Of a DNA stretch of 10,506 nucleotides, positions 1 through 6,291 are shown piece after piece. Origin of the DNA: Deltaproteobacteria bacterium CG07_land_8_20_14_0_80_60_11 (lineage in GTDB: Bacteria > Desulfobacterota > Desulfobaccia > Desulfobaccales > 0-14-0-80-60-11); assembly GCA_002779455.1 (NCBI GenBank), contig PEWM01000103.1, positions 1-10,506 of the forward strand, written 5' to 3'. The notes below the pieces were generated by a model, which worked only from the letters and a program-made list of their open reading frames with translations, made no database searches and was not told the origin of the DNA. The first letter of the stretch is position 1. Each line of letters opens with the position of its first letter. The position numbers and the translations under genes are program-made.

Positions 1-749
1 GCCGCCAGGGGGAAAGACTGCTCCCCCAGGCCCAGGTGAGACAGCAGGCGGGCATGATACCGCTTGAGCTGCGGTCCCTGGGGCACAGGGCCCCCCACCC
101 CGATGACCAGGACCCCGCCCCGGGGAAAGCCCCAGGCATAGCCGTCGGCCATGGTCCCCATGTCCAAATAAATCGTGCGGGTGAACCCCGAGGCGCTCTT
201 TCCCATCAGGTTCCGGGGGACTTCCATCTGGAGCCCCAGATGCCAGAAATCCACTGGCTGTAAGCCGGCGCATCGAGCCACTAGGCTTCGGGCGCCGTCG
301 GCGCCCACGACGACCCGGGCCGTAATCAGCCGCCTGGAGGTGACCAGGGTGGATGAGTCCCCCGGGCCCGCCGTTATCTTCTCCAGCCGTTCCCCATCCC
401 CGAACTCCCCGCCGGCTTGCCTCACCCGTTCCATCAGGAAGGCGTCGAACCGTTGCCGCTCCACCGTGTAGAGCAACGGTTGCTGCGAGGCTTTGGTGAA
501 GGTGCGGCCCAGGTTGAAGCTCAGCTGCACCCGGCGAATCTCATCTTCCAGGACCGGGCCCAGGTCCGGAGGCAGGAGCTTGAGGGCCTTGATGGTCAGG
601 CCGCCGGCACAGACTTTGATCCGGGGGAAAACGGCCTTATCCAGGATGAGGGGTTTCAGACCCCCCTGAAGCAGCTCGTAAGCCAGGGTGGCTCCGGCGG
701 GGCCGGCGCCGATGATAACGACCTCGCGACGTGCCGAAGGTAAGGTCAT
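1..749 (-). CDS. Geranylgeranyl reductase family FAD-dependent oxidoreductase (C-terminus outside window)
   Basis: The 249 N-terminal residues are visible; the window edge removes the rest (family members are usually near 380-400 aa, from memory). Seen: a Rossmann FAD-binding start with GAGPAG at residues 14-19, the family signature FPRIKVCAGGLT at 41-52 (compare the common P-x-x-K-x-C-x-G-G-L), a V-x-R-x-x-F-D segment near 96-102, and the second FAD motif VVGADGARS at about 147-155. Relatives reduce isoprenoid double bonds, as in chlorophyll phytol chains, menaquinone tails or archaeal-type lipids, but many bacterial members have no assigned substrate, so the reaction is left open. The start is the ATG at 749-747. 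A stop lies 23 codons upstream or less and no other ATG lies in frame between. No good Shine-Dalgarno sits directly before it; TAGGAGCG is about 20 nt away. It is transcribed divergently from the EamA gene. Confidence 0.85.
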   Translation of the reverse strand, partial: MTLPSARREVVIIGAGPAGATLAYELLQGGLKPLILDKAVFPRIKVCAGGLTIKALKLLPPDLGPVLEDEIRRVQLSFNLGRTFTKASQQPLLYTVERQRFDAFLMERVRQAGGEFGDGERLEKITAGPGDSSTLVTSRRLITARVVVGADGARSLVARCAGLQPVDFWHLGLQMEVPRNLMGKSASGFTRTIYLDMGTMADGYAWGFPRGGVLVIGVGGPVPQGPQLKRYHARLLSHLGLGEQSFPLA

Positions 750-835
750 GGTCCACCAGGTCCGGGAGCGGCGCTCCTATGGCGGCGAAAACGGGACAAA
801 AAGCAGTTGATCCTTGTGCCGTGGCATACTTTCGT

Positions 836-864
836 ATATTAGATGAAAGACAGGAAGCTGGCAA
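836..864 (-). promoter_or_regulatory. Sigma70-like promoter for the reductase gene
   Basis: Read on the - strand, TTGCCA (864-859) and TAATAT (841-836) are separated by exactly 17 nt. They match the -35 and -10 consensus at 5/6 (TTGACA) and 5/6 (TATAAT). The -10 lies about 87 nt upstream of the reductase ATG, leaving a moderate leader. No equally good pair was found on the + strand for the divergent EamA gene. Confidence 0.45.
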
Positions 865-878
865 GACCGGGAGGGGAT

Positions 879-1283
879 ATGAAGGCTGGGGTTTTCCTTG
901 CTGGCTTTGGGATTGTGGGGCGTGTGGGGCTTCTTGGGCAAGGTGGCCTCCCAGCCCCTGCCCGCCCCACAGGTTTATCTGCTGGCGATTTCGGGCACCT
1001 GGCGGTGGCGGGTTACCTCCTGGCGGGTGGGCTGGGGGCGTTCTGCTGGCGCCCCTGGGGAGTCGGCGCCGCCCTGGGGGCCGGCCTAGCCCTAGCCGTG
1101 GGCCTCCTCTTTTTCTTCGAGGCCCTGGCCCGGGGCTCGGCCACGGTGGTGGCGCTCCTCACCGCCCTTTATCCGGCGGTCGCCGTGGTCTTGAGCCGGA
1201 TTTTTCTCCGGGAGGCCCTGACCCTGCGCCACCCGGCCGGCCTCGCCCTGGCGATGGCGGCCGTCTGGCTGTTGTCCAAGTAG
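879..1283 (+). CDS. Single-domain EamA/DMT-type permease, apparently with two compensating frameshifts
   Basis: The C-terminal half reads clearly as one EamA domain: a hydrophobic segment ending in LLFFFEALARGSATVV, then LTALYPAVAVVLSRIFLREALTLRH and a last membrane helix ending at LLSK. Single-domain members are about 135-140 aa, and this frame gives 134. The N-terminal third does not fit in the same frame. The expected first helix, with the family-like string LALGLWGVWGFLGKVAS, is instead in the +1 frame between about 898 and 992. Removing one T near 892-899 and adding one G to the GGG at 993-995 would join all parts into a normal EamA protein. The start at 879 is chosen because GGGAGG (869-874) sits 4 nt upstream; an in-frame ATG at 843 lacks such a site. 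It could be an active gene with a sequencing error, or a natural variant. Substrate unknown. Confidence 0.6.
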   Translation: MKAGVFLAGFGIVGRVGLLGQGGLPAPARPTGLSAGDFGHLAVAGYLLAGGLGAFCWRPWGVGAALGAGLALAVGLLFFFEALARGSATVVALLTALYPAVAVVLSRIFLREALTLRHPAGLALAMAAVWLLSK

Positions 1284-1300
1284 TCCGGCCAGCAAGGCAG

Positions 1301-1323
1301 TGCCGCTACCGGCAGGGTTTTTT
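1301..1323 (+). terminator. Weak hairpin plus T-run after the EamA gene
   Basis: TGCCG (1301-1305) pairs with CGGCA (1310-1314) around a CTAC loop. After GGG comes a run of six T (1318-1323). The stem has only 5 bp, so termination would be inefficient. The position, 17 nt after the stop codon and immediately before the next promoter, is what supports it. Confidence 0.35.
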
Positions 1324-1360
1324 GAAAAAATTTGAAATTCCAAGTAAAATAACCTAATAT
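1322..1360 (+). promoter_or_regulatory. Two overlapping sigma70-like promoters for the polysaccharide cassette
   Basis: TTGAAA (1322-1327) is followed after 17 nt by TAAAAT (1345-1350). A second TTGAAA (1332-1337) is followed after 17 nt by TAATAT (1355-1360). Each box matches consensus at 5 of 6 positions. The pairs are offset by exactly 10 bp, about one helix turn, in a locally AT-rich stretch. They lie 80-96 nt upstream of the ATG at 1441. Confidence 0.5.
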
Positions 1361-1440
1361 GAATTCATCCCTTGTCGGTGTCCTTTCTCCAGGCGAATGG
1401 TATAGAGACTCCCTACCTGATACTTCCCAAGATAAACATT

Positions 1441-3054
1441 ATGGCTGAGCCCTGTAACCGGGTTTATTCCTCATATTTTCCCATCCTCCTCATTCTGGCC
1501 CTGGGGGCCTTTCTCCTGCTTTTTCACTTAGACCATCGGCCTTTCTGGCAGGATGAAGCCGAGACTGCCTGCCTGGCCAAAAATGTCCTGAAATATGGGG
1601 TGCCCCTGGCTTATGACGGGGTGAATATGATCTCTCAGGAACAGGGTCACGAGTATGACGAAAACTTTTTATGGCGCTGGTCCCCCTGGTTGCAAATCTA
1701 TGTGACCGCGGCCGCGTTTCGCCTCGGCGGTCTCACCACCTTCGCCGGACGTCTCCCCTTTGCGATACTGGGCCTGATGTGCATTTTCCTGGTCTACCAA
1801 TTGGTGCGCCATAATTTTGGCGACCGCGCCTGGGCTCTGTGGGCCGCGGCCCTGTTAACCTGTTGTGTGCCCTTTCTCCTGTATGCTCGCCAATGCCGTT
1901 ATTACAGCTTAGGGGCTTTTCTCACCTTGGCCAGTCTCTATGCCTTTAGAGAAAAGTGGCAGTCTAAAATGTTCCCGGCTCTTCTGTTGTGTTTCTCCTT
2001 GGGATTATTGTTCTATGCGAATTATCTCCTTTTTCTCAGTTTTACCGGCGCCGCTTTACTGGCGGCAGGTTTGCTTTACTCCTCCGAAATGCCGCTGGCC
2101 AGAAGCCTAAAGTTGATCATGGCGGTTGGGATCATAATTCTCCCGGGTTTATTTCTGTTTTCCATCCAACAGCAGGCCGCGATGGTGAGCCTGGGGGCAA
2201 TTCTGGCTAATCTGGAAAATTACTTTGGTGATTTTTTCCAATTTATGTTTCCGTTGCCGCTGGGTTTTTTCCTGTTGTGGCGCTGGGGACGACTCCTCTG
2301 GACCCGCTCAGGCCTTTCGGAAGCGCCTCAAGAAAAATTCATCTTGTTCCTAAGCCTGGTTGTGCTCGGTAACATCTTGATTTTGACTCCCGCCCCCCAG
2401 GGTGAATTTCGTTATCTAGTGCACCTTTATCCTTTGTGCGCCATTGTCCTGGGGTGGATCGTTTGCCGGGCCTGGCGCTATCAAAAATTTTCCGGCGTCC
2501 TCCTGGCAATGCTCCTGCTGGGTACCAACTGGCTATACGTGCTGCCCATGGATTGGTTAGGGATAATAAGCCGCCCGGTCCACAATGACCCTCATATGCT
2601 GATCTATCCCAACCTCCCCCTAAAACTCTATATTTCTGAACTGAGTTCACCTTACCCCGATGTGAACCAGAACCTCATCCGGTTTTTCCAAACGCATGCC
2701 CGGCCGGGAGAGACCATCCTGACTGCGTACGGTGATCTCCCCTTGCAGTTTTATACTCCCTACAGAGTTTTTGGGGGTCTGGGGGGGCCCATTGTCGAAA
2801 CCCAGCCTCCTGACTGGTTGGTGCCGCGGTGGTATACTCGTTGGAACCGGCAATATGACTTAAATGAATCTGAGGTTCTTATCCGGCAACTCCTGGCGCA
2901 TTCCACCGATTATCGGCCGATAATCCTGCCAGCTGAAGATGAAATTTTCGGCAATCAACCCGATCCTTTTTTTCACCGCTTTATTCCGCCGATTGAATCA
3001 ATAGCGCCATTAATCGTCTATGAAAAAAATCCGCCTACCCGGCAGAAACCTTAG
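1441..3054 (+). CDS. GT39/ArnT-like membrane glycosyltransferase
   Basis: This 537-aa polytopic membrane protein of the GT-C fold would transfer a sugar from a polyprenyl-phosphate donor to a lipid or protein acceptor on the outer face of the inner membrane. Seen: a first membrane helix at about residues 13-29, then FWQDEAE at 35-41 in the first external loop, which is the acidic D-E motif typical of this superfamily. Next come AGRLPFAILG before a helix, and YARQCRYYSL, the R-Q-x-R-Y-Y signature of ArnT-like proteins. About ten further hydrophobic segments follow, with a soluble C-terminal tail. The ATG at 1441 directly precedes the first helix and gives a usual length, so it was chosen over an upstream TTG at 1372; neither has a clear Shine-Dalgarno. 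The next gene overlaps its end by 35 nt. Acceptor and sugar cannot be told from sequence. Confidence 0.8.
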   Translation: MAEPCNRVYSSYFPILLILALGAFLLLFHLDHRPFWQDEAETACLAKNVLKYGVPLAYDGVNMISQEQGHEYDENFLWRWSPWLQIYVTAAAFRLGGLTTFAGRLPFAILGLMCIFLVYQLVRHNFGDRAWALWAAALLTCCVPFLLYARQCRYYSLGAFLTLASLYAFREKWQSKMFPALLLCFSLGLLFYANYLLFLSFTGAALLAAGLLYSSEMPLARSLKLIMAVGIIILPGLFLFSIQQQAAMVSLGAILANLENYFGDFFQFMFPLPLGFFLLWRWGRLLWTRSGLSEAPQEKFILFLSLVVLGNILILTPAPQGEFRYLVHLYPLCAIVLGWIVCRAWRYQKFSGVLLAMLLLGTNWLYVLPMDWLGIISRPVHNDPHMLIYPNLPLKLYISELSSPYPDVNQNLIRFFQTHARPGETILTAYGDLPLQFYTPYRVFGGLGGPIVETQPPDWLVPRWYTRWNRQYDLNESEVLIRQLLAHSTDYRPIILPAEDEIFGNQPDPFFHRFIPPIESIAPLIVYEKNPPTRQKP

Positions 3055-3667
3055 TCCCTCTCAATGGGGGAAATTACTGCTCGCGAGCGGGCTTCTCCTG
3101 GTTTTCGTCCAGGGGGTGCTTCAACTTCACGAAGTTCAAAACTTTTTCTTCCCCGGCAGATACTATGCATTAAAGCTTAATTTGATAAGAAAGGAGTATT
3201 CTAAGATAGATGGAGGACTGTCTTCTCTACAGGCTCAATTAGGTCGTCTCACCAGGCTTCAAGAACAGCAGGCCCGGCACAATCTTTTCCCCTTGAGACT
3301 ATCATTGTCCAACTCCTCATCGCCCCCCTCTGCCGATGGCGACCGGTTCAATCCGGATTCATCGTGGCAGTCCATGTTCCACGCGGCCCAAAAAAAGCGG
3401 GTCTATGTGGCCAGAAAGCTCCATTATATCGACCTGATCCAGAAAGCCATGCATCGGGATCTGGAGGCTCAGTTGTCAGGTAACGGTTCCGCGTCGCCGA
3501 CCAAAAAGGCTGGGATGGAAAAAACTCTGCAGCAAATCCGGGGGAGCCAGGCGCTTGGACGGACATTTCATGACAACCTGAAGAATTTATCAGAAAAATT
3601 AGAGAAATTGGCAGAGGGCGGCGCAAGTCCAAAAGCAAGAAATGTTCCCTATAATAGGGCAAAATAA
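3020..3667 (+). CDS. Unrecognised single-pass membrane protein with coiled coil
   Basis: This 215-aa protein belongs to no family I recognise. Seen: a basic N-terminus, one hydrophobic segment at about residues 17-36, then a charged heptad-like stretch at about 50-88 rich in L, Q, R and E that should form a coiled coil. A Ser/Pro-rich linker follows at 97-115. A second amphipathic, Lys/Gln-rich region at 120-200 includes the repeated LSEKLEKLAEG pattern. The positive N-terminus suggests N-in topology with the coiled coil in the periplasm. The ATG at 3020 lies 35 nt inside the end of the glycosyltransferase gene in another frame, with no visible Shine-Dalgarno, so translation is probably coupled. 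Lying between a glycosyltransferase and an O-antigen-ligase-like gene, it may act in surface glycan assembly, but that is context only. Confidence 0.65.
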   Translation: MKKIRLPGRNLSPSQWGKLLLASGLLLVFVQGVLQLHEVQNFFFPGRYYALKLNLIRKEYSKIDGGLSSLQAQLGRLTRLQEQQARHNLFPLRLSLSNSSSPPSADGDRFNPDSSWQSMFHAAQKKRVYVARKLHYIDLIQKAMHRDLEAQLSGNGSASPTKKAGMEKTLQQIRGSQALGRTFHDNLKNLSEKLEKLAEGGASPKARNVPYNRAK

Positions 3668-3746
3668 ATATTGGCCCTGAAGAATTTGCTTATGATATAT
3701 TCCATCGAAATAAGCTAATTTATTTTAACCAGAAACAGCGTTATTC

Positions 3747-5033
3747 ATGAAATATTTATCTTATATCAATAAACAGTCTCCCCTCAATCAACTTGCTGTT
3801 CTTTCCTTTTTGGGAACAGGATTATTTATTATTTTTTTATGTTCTCCAAATGTTTTGGGGGATTTTTTTAGTCGTTATACTAAATTATTTATTTTTATAT
3901 TTCCCTGGGTGATGCTATGCTTGGCTTACTCCTGGCAGGTAATCGCCGATCGAGAACATCGCCTGGAAATAATATTAATAGTCTCGATAATAATTCTCGG
4001 GATAGTTAATACCTTTTTAAGTGATTCCGTATCGACATCCATTAATAGTATGCGAAATTTTCTGCTCACGGGGATATTCGCCTTGTGGGTTTCGATGTTT
4101 TTATTAAACGATCAGCACCGCAGACAGGTCTTCGACTGGTTTTGCGCCGGCGCCCTGGCCGTTATTATCCTGGTGGAAATGATCGTTTATGTGGTCTGCG
4201 GGCAATATGGCCCGGGGGTTTTCCAGGTCTTTGCCCTCCATCTGATCCCTTTGGGAACTTTGATCATCCTGTTGTCACCCGGCCCGGTGCGCCTGATCGT
4301 CGCGAAAAATTCCGCGGCCAAACTGCTGGGCTGGCTGTTAGTCCTGTTGGGCGGCAGCCTGATTTTTCTCACCCACAAGCGGGGGACCTGGCTGGCGCTG
4401 GCCGCCATGCTGGCGGTTGGGATGATTTACCTGGTCCGTCGACAGAAATATCTTGTAATATCAATATCTTTGGTTATTGCCCTGATCCTGCCACTGCAAG
4501 CTCAACACCAATTTGCCCGTCTCGACCCGAACATTGGTCATGACCTGACTATATTACATCGCCTGGAGTTATATCACTTTGCCCTGCACGTCTGGAAAAC
4601 CCATCCGCTCATGGGAATAGGCTTGCGTCCATTCACTCATGAAAAATATTTAGATGATTATCACCTCCATAATCAGGATCTTCATGAATTTCCTCAAGCG
4701 GTCGCCACCCTCCAGACCTTCGATAATATGTTGCTTACCGCCACCGTGGAATTGGGGAGTTTGATGACCTTACTCTATCTCGGCTTGATCATGGGCATCA
4801 TCGTCAGATATTGCCGAAAATTGTGGTCTTCTCCGGAACCCCCTATCCTGGGGTGGTATCGGCTGCTGGTTTTGCTAGGTTTTGCCATCCACTCCCTGAG
4901 CTACGATTCCCTCCTCTTACCTTCGGTTAACTGGCTCTTCCATGTGCAGTTGGGGATCATGGCAGGCTACCATGCCTCTGACGGCGCCCGGCTGAGTCAT
5001 CCGGCCGGCGCCACGGTGCTTTCTGAGACTTAA
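3747..5033 (+). CDS. O-antigen ligase/polymerase-like membrane protein (Wzy_C family)
   Basis: This 428-aa protein has about ten to twelve hydrophobic segments and one large periplasmic loop at about residues 250-325. Proteins of this family join polyprenyl-linked glycans to lipid A-core (WaaL) or to each other (Wzy), or glycosylate proteins. Seen: LTHKRGTW at 208-215, matching the conserved R-G before a helix; HRLELY at 271-276 with Arg272; and HPLMGIGLRPF at 286-296, the usual P-L-x-G-x-G-x-x-x-F. FDNMLLTATVELG at 325-337 stands where many members have H-N-x-x-L and E-x-G; here the His is Asp. The start ATG at 3747 has no strong Shine-Dalgarno. The first roughly 130 codons are much richer in A and T (ATA, TTA, TTT codons) than the rest. 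Ligase versus polymerase cannot be decided here. Confidence 0.8.
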   Translation: MKYLSYINKQSPLNQLAVLSFLGTGLFIIFLCSPNVLGDFFSRYTKLFIFIFPWVMLCLAYSWQVIADREHRLEIILIVSIIILGIVNTFLSDSVSTSINSMRNFLLTGIFALWVSMFLLNDQHRRQVFDWFCAGALAVIILVEMIVYVVCGQYGPGVFQVFALHLIPLGTLIILLSPGPVRLIVAKNSAAKLLGWLLVLLGGSLIFLTHKRGTWLALAAMLAVGMIYLVRRQKYLVISISLVIALILPLQAQHQFARLDPNIGHDLTILHRLELYHFALHVWKTHPLMGIGLRPFTHEKYLDDYHLHNQDLHEFPQAVATLQTFDNMLLTATVELGSLMTLLYLGLIMGIIVRYCRKLWSSPEPPILGWYRLLVLLGFAIHSLSYDSLLLPSVNWLFHVQLGIMAGYHASDGARLSHPAGATVLSET

Positions 5034-5035
5034 TT

Positions 5036-5491
5036 ATGGAAACCGAGCCGTCTTTCCCCAAGCGTGAGTCCAGGCGCATTCTCGGTCTGGATATGGGCGC
5101 CAAGCGCATCGGCCTGGCGGTGAGTGATCCTTTGGGGATCACGGCCCAGGGCCTGGAGGTTTGGGTCCGCCGGAACCGGCAGGCGGACCTGGACCACCTC
5201 CTGACGGTCGGGCGGGATTATGCCGTGCAGCAGATTGTGGTGGGCCTGCCCCGGCATATGGACGGCCGCCTGGGGAATGCGGCCCCGGAAATCATGGAGT
5301 TTGCCGGCGCCCTGGGCGAGGCCCTGGGGGGAGAGGTCATTTTCTGGGATGAACGCCTCACCACGGCTGCGGCCGAACGGGTGCTGATCCAGGCGGATGT
5401 GAGCCGCCGGCGCCGGCGCCAGGTGGTGGACCAACTGGCCGCCGTCCTTATTTTGCAAAGTTACCTGGACCATCGGGAGCAGACCTCGTAA
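5036..5491 (+). CDS. ruvX: RuvX/YqgF, putative pre-16S rRNA nuclease
   Basis: This 151-aa RNase H-fold protein belongs to the YqgF family, whose members process the 5' end of 16S rRNA and have been described as Holliday-junction resolvase-like. Seen: LGLDMGAKRIGLAVSDP at residues 16-32 with the first acidic residue Asp19, IVVGLPRHMDG at 67-77, WDERLTT at 104-110 with Glu106, and an arginine-rich patch RRRRR followed by VVDQLAAVLILQSYL with Asp132. Together these supply the three acidic residues expected of the active site. Length is normal, with a short N-terminal extension before the first strand. The ATG lies 2 nt after the ligase stop and has no good Shine-Dalgarno, so translation is probably coupled to the ligase gene. 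GC content and codon use resemble the dcw genes rather than the AT-richer polysaccharide genes. Confidence 0.92.
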   Translation: METEPSFPKRESRRILGLDMGAKRIGLAVSDPLGITAQGLEVWVRRNRQADLDHLLTVGRDYAVQQIVVGLPRHMDGRLGNAAPEIMEFAGALGEALGGEVIFWDERLTTAAAERVLIQADVSRRRRRQVVDQLAAVLILQSYLDHREQTS

Positions 5492-5764
5492 AAGGCCATC
5501 CGGCTGGAGGCGATCTCCCACCCGTGCACCTGAAGTCCACTCCCCGTCGGGCAAAATCCCAGCCACCCTGCATGTATCTAACTAATATTATTATACAATA
5601 AACTTTATAGCCAACCCCCCTCCCGTAGCGGCCGCCGCCAGGGCGACTCTCCCCGAACTTCAGAAACAGGGTTCCACCATCCCCGCAGTCACCCTTTCCC
5701 TGGAATTGCGCCAGTTGCAGGCGATTTTTTCTGGGGATTTATAGCTTCTTGGTGCTTTTTTTTC
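5492..5764. other. Gene-free stretch between ruvX and the mraZ promoter
   Basis: No convincing coding region or RNA gene was seen on either strand. It holds an AT-rich patch at about 5577-5612 with alternating TAATATTATTATA, GC-rich sequence with a GCGGCCGC palindrome near 5628-5635, and a T8 tract at 5756-5763 just upstream of the mraZ -35 box, which could act as an UP-like element. I found no strong terminator hairpin for ruvX, so read-through into the division cluster is possible. Confidence 0.5.
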
Positions 5765-5794
5765 TTGACATCACCCTGGGAAAGGGCATATTTT
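5765..5794 (+). promoter_or_regulatory. Promoter of the mraZ/dcw operon
   Basis: TTGACA (5765-5770) is a perfect -35 consensus. The -10 is less clear: CATATT (5787-5792, 16-nt spacer) or TATTTT (5789-5794, 18-nt spacer). A T8 tract precedes the -35. Transcription would start near 5798-5801, just before the TGGRN repeats. It is the only strong promoter found before mraZ. Confidence 0.6.
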
Positions 5795-5803
5795 GGCCAC
5801 ATG

Positions 5804-5829
5804 TGGGAAAAAGTGGAATAGAGTGGGGA
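5804..5829 (+). promoter_or_regulatory. MraZ operator: three direct repeats at 10-bp steps
   Basis: TGGGA (5804-5808), TGGAA (5814-5818) and TGGGG (5824-5828) are each separated by 5 nt. This matches the MraZ-binding arrangement described for E. coli: TGGGN repeats with 5-nt spacers upstream of mraZ. The middle copy has one substitution in the TGGG core. A partial fourth copy (GGGA at 5834-5837) falls in the same register inside the ribosome-binding region. The array lies downstream of the predicted -10 box and ends 11 nt before the mraZ ATG, so MraZ bound here could block transcription at or just after initiation. Confidence 0.7.
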
Positions 5830-5839
5830 TTGAGGGACC

Positions 5840-6274
5840 ATGTTTACCGGTAGCTACTTCCACACCATGGATAATAAAGGACGGGTAAAAATTCCGTCCC
5901 GCTACCTGGAGATCCTTGAGGATCGCAAGGATCGGCATATTATCATCACCAATTGGGAAGGTTACGTCCTGGCCTTCCCGCAATCCGAATGGATTATCTT
6001 CGCAGAAGAACTGTCCAAGAAGCCGATGCTTGACCCACGGTATAGACCCATACAGCGGTTACTCATTTCCGGTGCCGAGGAGTGTGCCCTGGATCGCCAG
6101 GGCCGCATCCTCGTGTCGCAAAATCTCCGGAACTACGCCAAGCTTAGCCGGGAAGTCGTCCTGGTGGGCGCCCTCCGCTGTTTTGAAGTTTGGGACCGCA
6201 GCACCTTCGAGTCCCATCGCAAGCAATTGGAAGAAACCATCGATGAAGGGATGCTGCACGAATTACTCATCTAA
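5840..6274 (+). CDS. mraZ: MraZ, transcriptional regulator of the dcw cluster
   Basis: This 144-aa DNA-binding protein has two AbrB/SpoVT-like swapped-hairpin domains and forms a ring-shaped oligomer that represses its own operon in E. coli. Seen: first domain starting MFTGSYFHTMDNKGRVKIP with the D-x-K-G-R core at residues 11-15; second domain with ALDRQGRILV (D-x-x-G-R at 85-89); then LVGALRCFEVWD at 108-119, the typical end of the second domain. Length is normal. The ATG at 5840 is preceded by TGAGGG (5831-5836), a Shine-Dalgarno with short spacing. It is the first gene of the cluster, 17 nt ahead of rsmH, and has a matching operator upstream. Confidence 0.95.
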   Translation: MFTGSYFHTMDNKGRVKIPSRYLEILEDRKDRHIIITNWEGYVLAFPQSEWIIFAEELSKKPMLDPRYRPIQRLLISGAEECALDRQGRILVSQNLRNYAKLSREVVLVGALRCFEVWDRSTFESHRKQLEETIDEGMLHELLI

Positions 6275-6291
6275 TTACAGGCCACAATCCG

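Noticed and set aside
731..1357. 208-codon + strand open frame overlapping the EamA gene
   Set aside because: The product is a Gly/Pro/Arg-rich low-complexity string without membrane helices or motifs. It is a third-frame shadow of the EamA region.
3671..3701. Possible promoter before the ligase gene (TTGGCC and TATATT)
   Set aside because: The spacer is 19 nt and the -35 match is poor. The whole stretch is AT-rich, so -10-like strings are expected by chance.
5496..5560. Terminator after ruvX
   Set aside because: Short GGCC/GGC complementarities were tried, but no stem longer than about 4-5 bp followed by a T-run was found.
5714..5742. Second promoter upstream of mraZ (TTGCAG and TTTATA, 17-nt spacer)
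   Set aside because: The -10 matches only 3 of 6 consensus positions, and the TTGACA pair nearer to mraZ is far better.
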